From Actinomycetota bacterium (GTDB taxonomy: Bacteria; Actinomycetota; Humimicrobiia; Humimicrobiales; Humimicrobiaceae), in NCBI GenBank assembly GCA_028697935.1, contig JAQVEM010000014.1, forward strand, positions 1 through 16,365: a DNA stretch of 16,365 nt, given 5' to 3'. How positions within the stretch are numbered: position 1 is the first letter of the stretch; each line of letters begins with the position of its first letter. The notes under the pieces were generated by a model. That model ran no database searches. It saw only the letters and a list, made by a program, of their open reading frames with translations, and was not told where the DNA came from. Shown piece by piece: positions 1 through 7,398 of this stretch. Made by a program: the position numbers and the translations under genes.

Positions 1-65
<65 letters not shown>

Positions 66-88
66 TTTAAGATAACAAACAGAAAGTC

Positions 89-117
89 ATTATAAGATAA
101 TTTTATTTAAAAGTTAA
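89..117 (-). promoter_or_regulatory. Probable sigma-A promoter of tRNA-Cys
   Basis: On the minus strand TTAACT (117-112) is followed after 17 nt by a perfect TATAAT (94-89). Transcription would start near 82, about 17 nt before the mature 5' end of tRNA-Cys at 65, which is a typical distance for a tRNA gene. The -35 box matches consensus at 4 of 6 positions. The region is AT-rich, so chance matches are possible. Confidence 0.5.
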
Positions 118-188
118 GTAAAGCTTGCTTATTATTTATAATCTATTTTAATAACTTACTAAAAAATATATTTATATCTTTTTACTTA

Positions 189-216
189 TTTATATCTTTA
201 AAAATTATTCCGTCAA
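189..216 (-). promoter_or_regulatory. Possible second promoter between the amrS-like gene and tRNA-Cys
   Basis: The minus strand carries TTGACG (216-211), a 16-nt spacer and TATAAA (194-189), each box one base from consensus. It lies just downstream of the radical SAM stop codon and points at tRNA-Cys. It could be an upstream tRNA promoter or a chance match in AT-rich DNA. Confidence 0.3.
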
Positions 217-250
217 TAGGATTTAAAGATTAAACTTTATATCTAATGTT

Positions 251-1255
251 TTAAAATACGCCATCTATTTTTTCGTTACATTGAGGGCAGTGACCATTTT
301 TTATTTTGTTCTCTGTAATCAGAAACCCGGTACGTCTGATAAGTACAGTATTGCATACCGGACACAATGTGTTTTCGTAAAAACTTCCCGGAGTGTTACC
401 TCCATATACATATTTTAAACCGGCTTTTTTCCCGATATCTATAGCAACTTCTATCTTTTCTATACCAGTTGGGGGGATTTTTGACTTATACTGAGGGTAA
501 TACGCGCTTATGTGCCACGGTATTCCCTTATCAATTCCTGCTAAAAATTCTGCAATCTTCTTTAGTTCATCTTCGGAATCGTTAATACCCGGTATTATCA
601 AAGTCGTAACTTCAACCCATATGCCAAGTTTTTTCATCAGTATAATATTATTTAATACAGGCTTTAATCTACCACCTATTTTTTCTTTATACGTGTCTTC
701 AGAAAAACTTTTTAAATCAATATTTGCTGCATCAAGGTAAGGCTCTATCATAACCAGACATTCCCGTGTCATAAAACCATTTGTTACAAATACATTCTTT
801 AGTCCTTTCTGACTTGCTATCTTTGCTGTATCATAAGCATATTCAAAAAAAACAGTAGGTTCGGTATAAGTATATGAAATACTCTTATCTCCTCTATCCA
901 GCGCATGGCTTACCAGCATTTCGGGAGAAACATCCGTTCCTTCTATAATATTCAAATCACAGGGTAACTGAGAAATATTAAAATTCTGACAAAAAAAGCA
1001 TCTAAAATTGCACCCCATTGTTGCAACAGATAGTGAGTATGTTCCCGGTAAAAAATGAAACAGTGGCTTTTTTTCAATCGGGTCAGAATTCTCTGCTATT
1101 AATTTTCTATACACCAGTGAATAAAGTATTCCATCGATATTTTGCCTGACGCAACATTTACCTTTTTCTGAATTGTTTATAACACACCTGTGATTACAGA
1201 GATCACATCTGACTTTTTTATCACTAATTTTTTTATAAAGATATGCTTCTTTCAT
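251..1255 (-). CDS. amrS: AmrS-like radical SAM enzyme (AmmeMemoRadiSam family, PflA-related)
   Basis: This is a 334-residue radical SAM protein of the COG1180 / AmmeMemoRadiSam type. Visible parts, numbered from the chosen Met: an N-terminal Cys cluster (C17, C20, C24, C34, C35); the radical SAM motif CNFRCFFC with C82, C86 and C89, which should bind the [4Fe-4S] cluster that cleaves SAM; and a C-terminal zinc-ribbon-like pair CPVC / CPQC (298/301 and 323/326). The N-terminal pattern KEAYLYKK...VRCDLCNHRC is typical of AmrS, not of true pyruvate formate-lyase activases. I chose the ATG at 1255 because it matches the usual family start; a TTG at 1282 would add nine residues and has no better ribosome site. 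The usual partners AmrA (AMMECR1-like) and AmrB (Memo-like) are not in the window. The substrate is unknown to me. tRNA-Cys lies downstream on the same strand. Confidence 0.88.
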   Translation of the reverse strand: MKEAYLYKKISDKKVRCDLCNHRCVINNSEKGKCCVRQNIDGILYSLVYRKLIAENSDPIEKKPLFHFLPGTYSLSVATMGCNFRCFFCQNFNISQLPCDLNIIEGTDVSPEMLVSHALDRGDKSISYTYTEPTVFFEYAYDTAKIASQKGLKNVFVTNGFMTRECLVMIEPYLDAANIDLKSFSEDTYKEKIGGRLKPVLNNIILMKKLGIWVEVTTLIIPGINDSEDELKKIAEFLAGIDKGIPWHISAYYPQYKSKIPPTGIEKIEVAIDIGKKAGLKYVYGGNTPGSFYENTLCPVCNTVLIRRTGFLITENKIKNGHCPQCNEKIDGVF

Positions 1256-1574
1256 TTTTATCCCGGTTATATTTTTAAACAATCTACTTTAGAAGTCACA
1301 GTAAATATAAATTTTCCCCTGATAAGTATTTTATTAAAAATATTGATTTTTTTATTATTATATATCTTATGGTGATAATAATAAATAACCTATAAAATTA
1401 ATAAAATTATATATAAAAATGTAATATAATATACTAACTAAATATGTTAAAATCTATACATATTACTTTTTAAATTATATACTTTATTTTTATATATTAA
1501 CTTTTTTCATATTATAATTATTTAAATAACAGAGTAAAAATAATTAATATAGAGCAGCCAGTTATTATTCAAAT

Positions 1575-1679
1575 ATGAATAAATAAACAGCTAAAAAATT
1601 TGCTTCCCTGAAATTAGCTGAAGAAGTTTAGAAACTTGGTATAATTATAAAAAAGTTAAAAAACTATTTGTATTTGTGA
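1575..1679 (+). pseudogene. Possible decayed coding fragment (perhaps an insertion-sequence OrfA remnant)
   Basis: Read in the frame of the ATG at 1575, this stretch gives MNK-stop-TAKKFASLKLAEEV-stop-KLGIIIKKLKN, ending at a TGA at 1677-1679. Its base composition is a little richer in G/C than the flanks. The KLAEEV...LG pattern is loosely like the helix-turn-helix start of IS3-type OrfA proteins. The match is short and interrupted by stops, no inverted ends are visible, and chance is a real possibility. Confidence 0.15.
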
Positions 1680-1700
1680 TTAACATCTTTTAAATGTTAA
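1680..1700. repeat. Perfect 7-bp inverted repeat upstream of the TPR gene
   Basis: TTAACAT and ATGTTAA flank a 7-nt centre (1687-1693), about 60 bp before the TPR start codon. A T-rich run follows on the plus strand. It could be a regulator-binding site or a weak hairpin. The AT-only context makes chance occurrence fairly likely. Confidence 0.3.
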
Positions 1701-1758
1701 ATTACTTTTTTTATTTGATATTAACCTTTTCAATATATTAAAAGGATTCATTTTAGAT

Positions 1759-2172
1759 ATGGAAAACGAAAAAGATGCATGGATATATTTTATTGAAATA
1801 TTAATAAAACAGGAAAAATATGATGAGGTTGAAAGAGCCTGCCAGAATGCTCTGAAGCTGGACAGGAGATTTAAAGAAGCATGGTATTATTACGGTATCA
1901 ATTATTATAAACAGGAAAAATATGATGAAGCAGAGTTCGCATGCAGAAAAGCTATAGAGTTAGATTCTGATTATAAAGATGCCCTATTATGTTTAAGCGC
2001 TGCACTTTTTAAACAAAATAGATATCGTGACTCCGAAGATGTCATAAAAAAACTAATCATGTTAAATATAAATGATAAGGATGCATGGAAAATTCTTTAT
2101 ATATTACTTAAAAAACAGGGCAAATACAAAGAAGCTGAACTAGCAAAGAGAAGAGCAGAACAAATTAAATAA
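1759..2172 (+). CDS. Small TPR-repeat protein, four tandem repeats
   Basis: This 137-residue protein is almost nothing but tetratricopeptide repeats. Units start at residues 5, 39, 73 and 107; the first three are exactly 34 residues and the last is 31. Each opens with K-[DE]-A-[WL] and has the typical small-residue and Tyr positions (KYDEAE, RACQNAL/RKAIELD). There is no signal peptide, membrane segment or other domain, so it is probably a cytosolic protein-protein interaction module. Partners are unknown. It is the only plus-strand gene here and has no operon neighbour. An AAAGGA ribosome site at 1741-1746 sits 12 nt before the ATG, rather far. Repeats 1 and 2 share an identical 20-nt stretch one repeat apart, suggesting recent repeat duplication. 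Confidence 0.85.
   Translation: MENEKDAWIYFIEILIKQEKYDEVERACQNALKLDRRFKEAWYYYGINYYKQEKYDEAEFACRKAIELDSDYKDALLCLSAALFKQNRYRDSEDVIKKLIMLNINDKDAWKILYILLKKQGKYKEAELAKRRAEQIK
1807..1928 (+). repeat. Direct repeat inside the TPR gene
   Basis: The same 20 nt occur at 1807-1826 and 1909-1928. The offset of 102 nt equals one 34-codon TPR unit. They encode the K-Q-E-K-Y-D-E turn of repeats 1 and 2. Confidence 0.8.
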
Positions 2173-2241
2173 TTCCCAATTTTTCTTAATTAAACCTTAA
2201 ATAACTTAAATCTAAAAATCTAATAAATAAATCAAAATTTC

Positions 2242-2329
2242 TGGTGTCGGAGAGGGGACTTGAACCCCTATGAACATATTGTTCACAAGGCCCTCAACCT
2301 TGCGCGTCTACCATTTCCGCCACTCCGAC
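2242..2329 (-). tRNA. tRNA-Leu (anticodon GAG)
   Basis: On the minus strand GTCGGAG pairs with CTCCGAC to form the acceptor stem, followed by discriminator A and an encoded CCA (2244-2242). The anticodon stem CAAGG/CCTTG closes loop TTGAGGG, with anticodon GAG for CUC/CUU Leu codons. A long variable arm (GTGAACAATATGTTCAT) marks a class II tRNA, as expected for Leu. The T arm carries GGTTCAAGTCC. Confidence 0.96.
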
Positions 2330-2461
2330 AATTTAATAGAATTTTTATAAATAACAGAGCTAATTCTTCATCACAACAATCAGAGTTCTACTAATATTTT
2401 TTCTTTATTTTTATATAATTAAACTTTTTTATCTTTAATCTACTCTGTTTTTTACCCTGTA

Positions 2462-2490
2462 ATTCTAGGAATAATAATTTACCATGTCAA
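2462..2490 (-). promoter_or_regulatory. Near-consensus sigma-A promoter upstream of tRNA-Leu
   Basis: The minus strand has a perfect TTGACA (2490-2485), a 17-nt spacer and TAGAAT (2467-2462), one base from consensus. It is the best promoter in the window. Transcription would start near 2455 and run toward tRNA-Leu, giving a leader of about 125 nt before the mature tRNA. It lies downstream of the last opp-operon gene, so the tRNA would be expressed independently of that operon. Confidence 0.65.
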
Positions 2491-2573
2491 TAATATACTT
2501 AATTTAATTGAAATGTCTAATTTTATAACACATAACTCAACAAAATTTCATAATTTCTACTATCTTACTTTTG

Positions 2574-4307
2574 CTATTCTTCCTTTGGCTTTAAACATAC
2601 AGCAAGGTGCTCCATATAGTTTCCGGGCTTTATAAACAAATCAATATCTTTATTATCATCCAGTTCATTCACAAGCTCAAGATCAAAGAGAACTTTTAGC
2701 AAATCTATTTCTCCATTCCTGAGCATATTAACAAGATTTGCAAAATTAGTATCAAATAAAATCCTGAAATAATCAACATTAGGAATTTCATTAAAATAAA
2801 AATCATTTTTTTTCAGGAGTAGATAGTCCTGATTTTTATACTCTTCTACCTTATAGGGACCATTAGCAACAATGTCCTCGATTTTTAGATTGATTATATC
2901 TTTTTCTTCCATTGAGTCTTCTGGGAAAACAATTCCAAAGAATTTTTCCCAGTTTTTAATCTTTTCTTTAAAGACAATATTAAATTCTTTTTCATTTATT
3001 ACTTCTATCTTATCAATTTTTAAATAATCTTTATCAATATTTAAAATATTTTCATTCTTTTTTATTGTATCATAAGTATATTTAACATCCTCAGCTGTAA
3101 TATTACTTCCATCTTCCCAGAATATCCCGTCTTTTAGAATAACTCTTACTTCCATGCCAGCGTCAGCAGAACCATTAATACTCTTCTCTTTAATAAAAGC
3201 TTCCTCAACAAGCACTTTTTCATATTCACCTTTTTCATTTATCTCCCATAATCCCCTGATTACAAGATTGCTTATAAAATCCCTACTAAAAAGGCTTCCC
3301 AGGCTATAATCCTCACTATTAAGTCCTACGATAATCTCTTTTACTTCGTTTTCGTTTGTCTGCCAGTCACTATTTAAGACCCAGTTTTCTATATCGAAGT
3401 GTATTTTATTATTTATAGTTTTTATATCTATGCTGTCTATCTTTTTATTATTATAAGCAACAACATCTATCCTGCTATATAAAGGTAGTATTACTGCATC
3501 ACTTGCTATTATATTCTGTAAATTTGAAATAAGTTCTTTCTTTTTTTCAATATTAACCTCATTTTTAATAGTTTTAAGCAGGCTATCTACATCTGTATTT
3601 TTGTACCAGTAAAAATTATAACAATTTTTATTCTCTTCTGTTTCCATCGATGGTATCTTATCCGAACTAAAACCATTTATAAGGTCACTTTCATCGAAAT
3701 TATAAATTGACCATAATCCAAGCTCGTAATCACCTTTGCTCACATAATCACTATACCATTCTTTAGAAGGATTATTTAATATCCAGATTTCTATTCCAAT
3801 CTCACTTAAATCTTCTTTTATCATTTCTTCTATTACTTGCTTTGTATCACTATCGCTGGTGGAACCTATTGTCACATACAGAGGATTATCAGTGCCATAC
3901 CCTGCTTTTTTTAAATATTCTTTTGCTTTTTCTACATCATAACTATATTCTGCCCATGATTGAGAATAAAAATAAGAATCTGCCGGAAACAAACTATTTA
4001 AAACCTGATTATATTTCCCATATAATTCATTGACAATTCTCTCTCTATCTATTGCATGGAATATGGCTTTTCTAACATTAATATCACTCAGAGGATTTTT
4101 ATCAAGTTGTTTCTCTCTTGACTTAAGGAAAAATTCCTTACTGTCTATGTTTAAATCTTCATGAGTAGCTCTTTCATTGCTTAATTCAATTCCATCATCC
4201 ATCATGTTTAAATATTCCATATTGCTATTTTCACATGAGTACAAACAAATACTTGAGCATATTAAAATTATCAGTATGAATAACCATAATATTTTATTTT
4301 TAGTCAT
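2574..4307 (-). CDS. Circularly permuted family-5 solute-binding lipoprotein (peptide ABC transporter type)
   Basis: This 577-residue protein is an extracytoplasmic binding protein of the SBP_bac_5 (OppA/DppA) family with its halves in swapped order. Residues 1-24 are a signal peptide ending in LYSC (lipidation Cys25). Residues about 71-311 match the normally C-terminal half: NPLSDINVRKAIFHAIDRER (71-90), DVEKAKEYLKKAG (124-136), LSEIGIEIWI and a native-style end FDIENWVL (304-311). After a linker, residues about 322-577 match the normally N-terminal half: SRDFISNLVIRGLWEIN (341-357), LKDGIFWEDG (391-400) with TAEDVKYTYDT (404-414), NGPYKVEEY (482-490) and NMLRNGEIDLL (527-537), ending in MEHLAVCLKPKEE. 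In canonical OppA (8535-10127) these blocks occur in the opposite order. The frame is open throughout and AGGGAG lies 7 nt before the ATG, so it looks expressed. As last gene of the opp operon it probably offers a second ligand specificity; the ligand is unknown. Confidence 0.88.
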   Translation of the reverse strand: MTKNKILWLFILIILICSSICLYSCENSNMEYLNMMDDGIELSNERATHEDLNIDSKEFFLKSREKQLDKNPLSDINVRKAIFHAIDRERIVNELYGKYNQVLNSLFPADSYFYSQSWAEYSYDVEKAKEYLKKAGYGTDNPLYVTIGSTSDSDTKQVIEEMIKEDLSEIGIEIWILNNPSKEWYSDYVSKGDYELGLWSIYNFDESDLINGFSSDKIPSMETEENKNCYNFYWYKNTDVDSLLKTIKNEVNIEKKKELISNLQNIIASDAVILPLYSRIDVVAYNNKKIDSIDIKTINNKIHFDIENWVLNSDWQTNENEVKEIIVGLNSEDYSLGSLFSRDFISNLVIRGLWEINEKGEYEKVLVEEAFIKEKSINGSADAGMEVRVILKDGIFWEDGSNITAEDVKYTYDTIKKNENILNIDKDYLKIDKIEVINEKEFNIVFKEKIKNWEKFFGIVFPEDSMEEKDIINLKIEDIVANGPYKVEEYKNQDYLLLKKNDFYFNEIPNVDYFRILFDTNFANLVNMLRNGEIDLLKVLFDLELVNELDDNKDIDLFIKPGNYMEHLAVCLKPKEE

Positions 4308-4375
4308 CTACATACTCCCTTAATATCAATCAGTATTACTTTAACTTTTTATCTTTTGTATTAAACCTTACATAT

Positions 4376-5389
4376 TTATATTGGCTTTCCAGCAAAAAAA
4401 CATGCAACTAAATGTACATTACCACTATTTTTATTTTTTTCATCAAAATAATTTTTTAATTCTGGTTCCTGCATAGAGCATATATCCTGTGCATTAGGGC
4501 ACCGCGGGTGAAATCTACAGCCAGAAGGCGGGTTAATCGGACTGGGCACATCACCCTTCAGCACAACTCTTTTTCTTTTTTTCTCAATTTTGGGATCCGG
4601 TATTGGAATAGCAGATAATAAACCCATAGTATATGGATGAAGTGGTCTTTTGTAAAGTTCTCCACTCTCTGTTAATTCAATAAGTTTTCCAAGATACATC
4701 ACACCTATTTTATCACTTACATGTTTTACTACAGAGAGATTATGAGCTATAAATAGATATGTCAGATCAAACTCTTTTTGTAAATCTGATAATAAATTTA
4801 ATATCTGGGCCTGAACAGATACATCAAGAGCAGATACCGGTTCATCACATAATAATAACTTTGGAGTTAAAGCCAGTGCTCTTGCAATGCCTACTCTCTG
4901 ACGCTGACCACCACTGAATTCATGAGGATACCTGTTTATATGTTCGGGATTAAGACCTACTATTTCAAGCAGTTCTTTTACTCTTTTCATCCTGCTATTC
5001 CTATCACCAACTCTGTGAATTTCCATAGGTTCACTTATGATATCTCCTATGGTCATCCTGGGAGATAGTGACGCATAGGGATCCTGAAATATTACCTGCA
5101 TTTCTCTTCTCATTTTAAACATCTCATTTTTATCAAGATCAAAAATATTTTTACCATTATAAAGTACTGAACCCCATGTCGGTGGTGTCAGTCTGAGTAT
5201 CACCCTTACTGTAGTTGACTTACCACAACCGCTCTCACCGACAAGACCCATTGTCTCCCCTTTTTTAATATAAAAACTTATATCATCAACAGCTTTTATA
5301 ACCCCAGCAGGCTTCTGAAACAAAAATCCACTTTTCAGGTTATAATATTTTTTTAAATTTCTCACTTCAAGTAAGACATCATTTTCCAT
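4376..5389 (-). CDS. oppF: Oligopeptide/dipeptide ABC transporter ATP-binding protein OppF
   Basis: This is a 337-residue cytoplasmic ATPase that pairs with OppD and drives peptide import through OppBC. Walker A is GESGCGKST (51-59), the Q-loop is Q102, the signature is FSGGQRQR (158-165), Walker B is LLLCDEP (178-184), the D-loop is SALD (187-190) and the switch His is H216. The C-terminal oligopeptide-transporter extension carries PINPPSGCRFHPRC with four cysteines (C291, C297, C304, C330), the pattern reported to bind a [4Fe-4S] cluster in related importers. The start lies 10 bp after the oppD stop and has only a weak ribosome site (AAAGT), so translational coupling to oppD is likely. DppF-type naming is equally possible from sequence alone. 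Confidence 0.93.
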   Translation of the reverse strand: MENDVLLEVRNLKKYYNLKSGFLFQKPAGVIKAVDDISFYIKKGETMGLVGESGCGKSTTVRVILRLTPPTWGSVLYNGKNIFDLDKNEMFKMRREMQVIFQDPYASLSPRMTIGDIISEPMEIHRVGDRNSRMKRVKELLEIVGLNPEHINRYPHEFSGGQRQRVGIARALALTPKLLLCDEPVSALDVSVQAQILNLLSDLQKEFDLTYLFIAHNLSVVKHVSDKIGVMYLGKLIELTESGELYKRPLHPYTMGLLSAIPIPDPKIEKKRKRVVLKGDVPSPINPPSGCRFHPRCPNAQDICSMQEPELKNYFDEKNKNSGNVHLVACFFAGKPI

Positions 5390-5399
5390 AATTTTTACT

Positions 5400-6410
5400 T
5401 TAATTATTTATATTATTTCTTTCTTTCAATATTTCTTCTGCCCTAAAGCACGCTACCAGGTGCCCTTTCTCAAATTCAACCAGGGGAGGATATTTTAACC
5501 CGCACTTATCTCTGCTAAATAAACATCTATCCTTAAATGTACATCCCGCAGGCAAATCTATAAGGCTGGGGGGTGAACCCTCTATTGGTTTTAATCTGCT
5601 CTTTTTACTTTCATCAAGTCTTGTTATGGAATTCATAAGCCCTATAGTATATGGATGCATGGGTTTATAATAAATATCATCTACTTTAGAAAATTCTACA
5701 GTTTTTCCGGCATACATTACCATTACCCTATTAGCATATTTTGCAACAACTCCAAGGTCATGGGTTATTAAAATTGTCGATGAATTTGTCTTTCTTTTTA
5801 TTTCGTTGATTAATTCAAGTATTTGCGCTTGAATTGTAACGTCAAGAGCAGTAGTAGGCTCATCAGCTATTAATATATCAGGTTTATTTGCTATTGCCAT
5901 AGCTATCATAACTCGCTGTCTCATCCCACCGCTAAATTCATGAGGATAATTTGATAATCTTTTTTCTGGTTCTGCAATACCCACCATTTGTAACAATTCT
6001 ATAGCTCCTTTTTTTGCAGATTTTTTGTCTAGTTTCTGATGCAGTATTAACGATTCCATTATCTGGTTTCCTATAGTGAACACCGGATTTAAAGAAGTCA
6101 TTGGATCCTGAAATATCATAGAGATTTTATTACCCCTGTATTCCTGTAGTTCCCTCAGGTTTACACTGAGTAAGTCTTTACCATCAAAAAGTATTCTCCC
6201 GCTTACTACTTTCCCATGTGGCTGTGGAATTAACCTTAATATAGAAAGAGCAGTAACACTTTTACCCGAGCCTGTTTCACCAACTATTCCAAGAGTTTCA
6301 CCATATTGAAGATTAAAGCTTATACCATCAACTGCTTTTACAATACCATCATCTGTATAAAAATATGTTCTTAAATCTTCTACTTCTAAAATTTGGTTAC
6401 TATCCGACAT
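5400..6410 (-). CDS. oppD: Oligopeptide/dipeptide ABC transporter ATP-binding protein OppD
   Basis: This 336-residue ATPase is the second nucleotide-binding subunit of the importer. Walker A is GETGSGKS (44-51), the Q-loop is Q101, the signature is FSGGMRQR (159-166), Walker B is ILIADEP (179-185), the D-loop is TALD (187-190) and the switch His is H217. The MRQR signature is the OppD/DppD form. The C-terminal extension has PSLIDLPAGC and four cysteines (C290, C296, C303, C321) spaced as in OppF. No clear Shine-Dalgarno sequence precedes the ATG, which lies 56 bp after the oppC stop; no other start codon nearby is better placed. Dipeptide versus longer peptide specificity cannot be read from this subunit. 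Confidence 0.93.
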   Translation of the reverse strand: MSDSNQILEVEDLRTYFYTDDGIVKAVDGISFNLQYGETLGIVGETGSGKSVTALSILRLIPQPHGKVVSGRILFDGKDLLSVNLRELQEYRGNKISMIFQDPMTSLNPVFTIGNQIMESLILHQKLDKKSAKKGAIELLQMVGIAEPEKRLSNYPHEFSGGMRQRVMIAMAIANKPDILIADEPTTALDVTIQAQILELINEIKRKTNSSTILITHDLGVVAKYANRVMVMYAGKTVEFSKVDDIYYKPMHPYTIGLMNSITRLDESKKSRLKPIEGSPPSLIDLPAGCTFKDRCLFSRDKCGLKYPPLVEFEKGHLVACFRAEEILKERNNINN

Positions 6411-6466
6411 AATCTATTTATAAAAAATCATTTAAAGTTTATAAAGTTCTTATTTTTAATAAACAC

Positions 6467-7387
6467 TTATTTTAATTTTGGGTCAAATGCATCTCTCAGA
6501 CCATCTCCAAGTAAGACAAATCCGAGTACTGTTATAACAATAGCAAGACCGGGAAATAACATCATCCATGGAGCAATATCAATATAATCTAGAGATTCAG
6601 AAAGCATTTTACCCCAGGCTGGTGTAGGTGGCTGCACACCCAATCCGAGAAAGCTGAGCGCAGCCTCGGTAATAATTGCAGATCCTATATTCATTGTTGC
6701 GTAAACAATAATCGGAGCAAATGCATTGGGAAAAATATGCTTTATTATTATTCTATAATTGTTTGCACCCAGCGCTCTTGCAGCCTCTATGTATTCTTTG
6801 TTCTTTATTGATAAAATTGAACTCCTAAAAATCCTTGCAAAGTAAGCCCAGCCCAGAATTCCTATTGCAATAAATATGTTGACAATACCGGGACCAAGGA
6901 TAGTCATTATTGCTATTGCTCCAAGGATATAAGGAAAGGCAAAGAATATATCTGCTATTCTCATTATTATACTATCCGATAAGCCACCAAAATACCCTGC
7001 CAGTGCGCCGAGAAAGAGACCTATAATGACCGATATACCCACTGCCACAACGCCTACTACTATTGATATTCTGCTTCCATATATAACTCTGCTAAAGACA
7101 TCTCTTCCCAGAAGATCAGTACCAAAAAGGTGCACCCTGCTAGGGGATAAAAGTGCCTCTTCTTTTACTCTTACAATAGGGTCATATGGAGCAATAAGGC
7201 TTGAAAATATTGCCACCATTATAAGGATTACTACAATTCCGAGGCCAACCATTGCAAGTTTATTTCTTTTAAGCCGTCTCCATGCATCCTTGTAAAGTGA
7301 TGATCTGCTATATTTGCCTTCAAGATCTATGTCTTTTGAAATTTCAGGAATGCTTTCTTCTTTTTCAATTTTTCCTTCTGGATACAT
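6467..7387 (-). CDS. oppC: Peptide ABC transporter permease OppC
   Basis: This 306-residue inner-membrane subunit belongs to the BPD_transp_1 family and forms the translocation pore with OppB. A hydrophilic N-terminal tail (about 1-40) precedes the first membrane helix (about 45-66). The conserved segment HLFGTDLLGRDVFSRVIYGS (87-106) is diagnostic of the OppC/DppC group. More helices follow, and the EAA loop, EAARALGANN...HIFPNA (201-222), should contact the ATPases. The C-terminus GDGLRDAFDPKLK is typical. The length is normal. An AAAGG ribosome site lies 8 nt before the ATG, and the gene begins 11 bp after the oppB stop. Confidence 0.93.
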   Translation of the reverse strand: MYPEGKIEKEESIPEISKDIDLEGKYSRSSLYKDAWRRLKRNKLAMVGLGIVVILIMVAIFSSLIAPYDPIVRVKEEALLSPSRVHLFGTDLLGRDVFSRVIYGSRISIVVGVVAVGISVIIGLFLGALAGYFGGLSDSIIMRIADIFFAFPYILGAIAIMTILGPGIVNIFIAIGILGWAYFARIFRSSILSIKNKEYIEAARALGANNYRIIIKHIFPNAFAPIIVYATMNIGSAIITEAALSFLGLGVQPPTPAWGKMLSESLDYIDIAPWMMLFPGLAIVITVLGFVLLGDGLRDAFDPKLK

Positions 7388-7398
7388 TATTTTAACCT

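Larger units (their letters stand above)
1283..1758. other. Very AT-rich intergenic region, mostly without recognisable content
   Basis: The roughly 500 bp between the divergently oriented radical SAM and TPR genes is dominated by A/T runs, so promoter-like strings are everywhere and I trust none. Two things stand out: a short stretch near 1575-1680 that reads like a decayed coding fragment, and a perfect 7-bp inverted repeat at 1680-1700. Both are listed separately. I see no RNA gene or intact ORF. Confidence 0.6.

Noticed and set aside
2330..2573. Search for a leftover normally C-terminal half just after the permuted gene's stop
   Set aside because: The minus-strand reading after the stop shows several stops and no motif of the family, so the protein is not simply cut short by a point mutation.
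2574..4307. The idea that the permuted binding protein is two separate gene fragments or a pseudogene
   Set aside because: A single open frame of 577 codons has one signal peptide, one good ribosome site, both native ends joined cleanly and intact conserved motifs; no stop or frameshift is visible.
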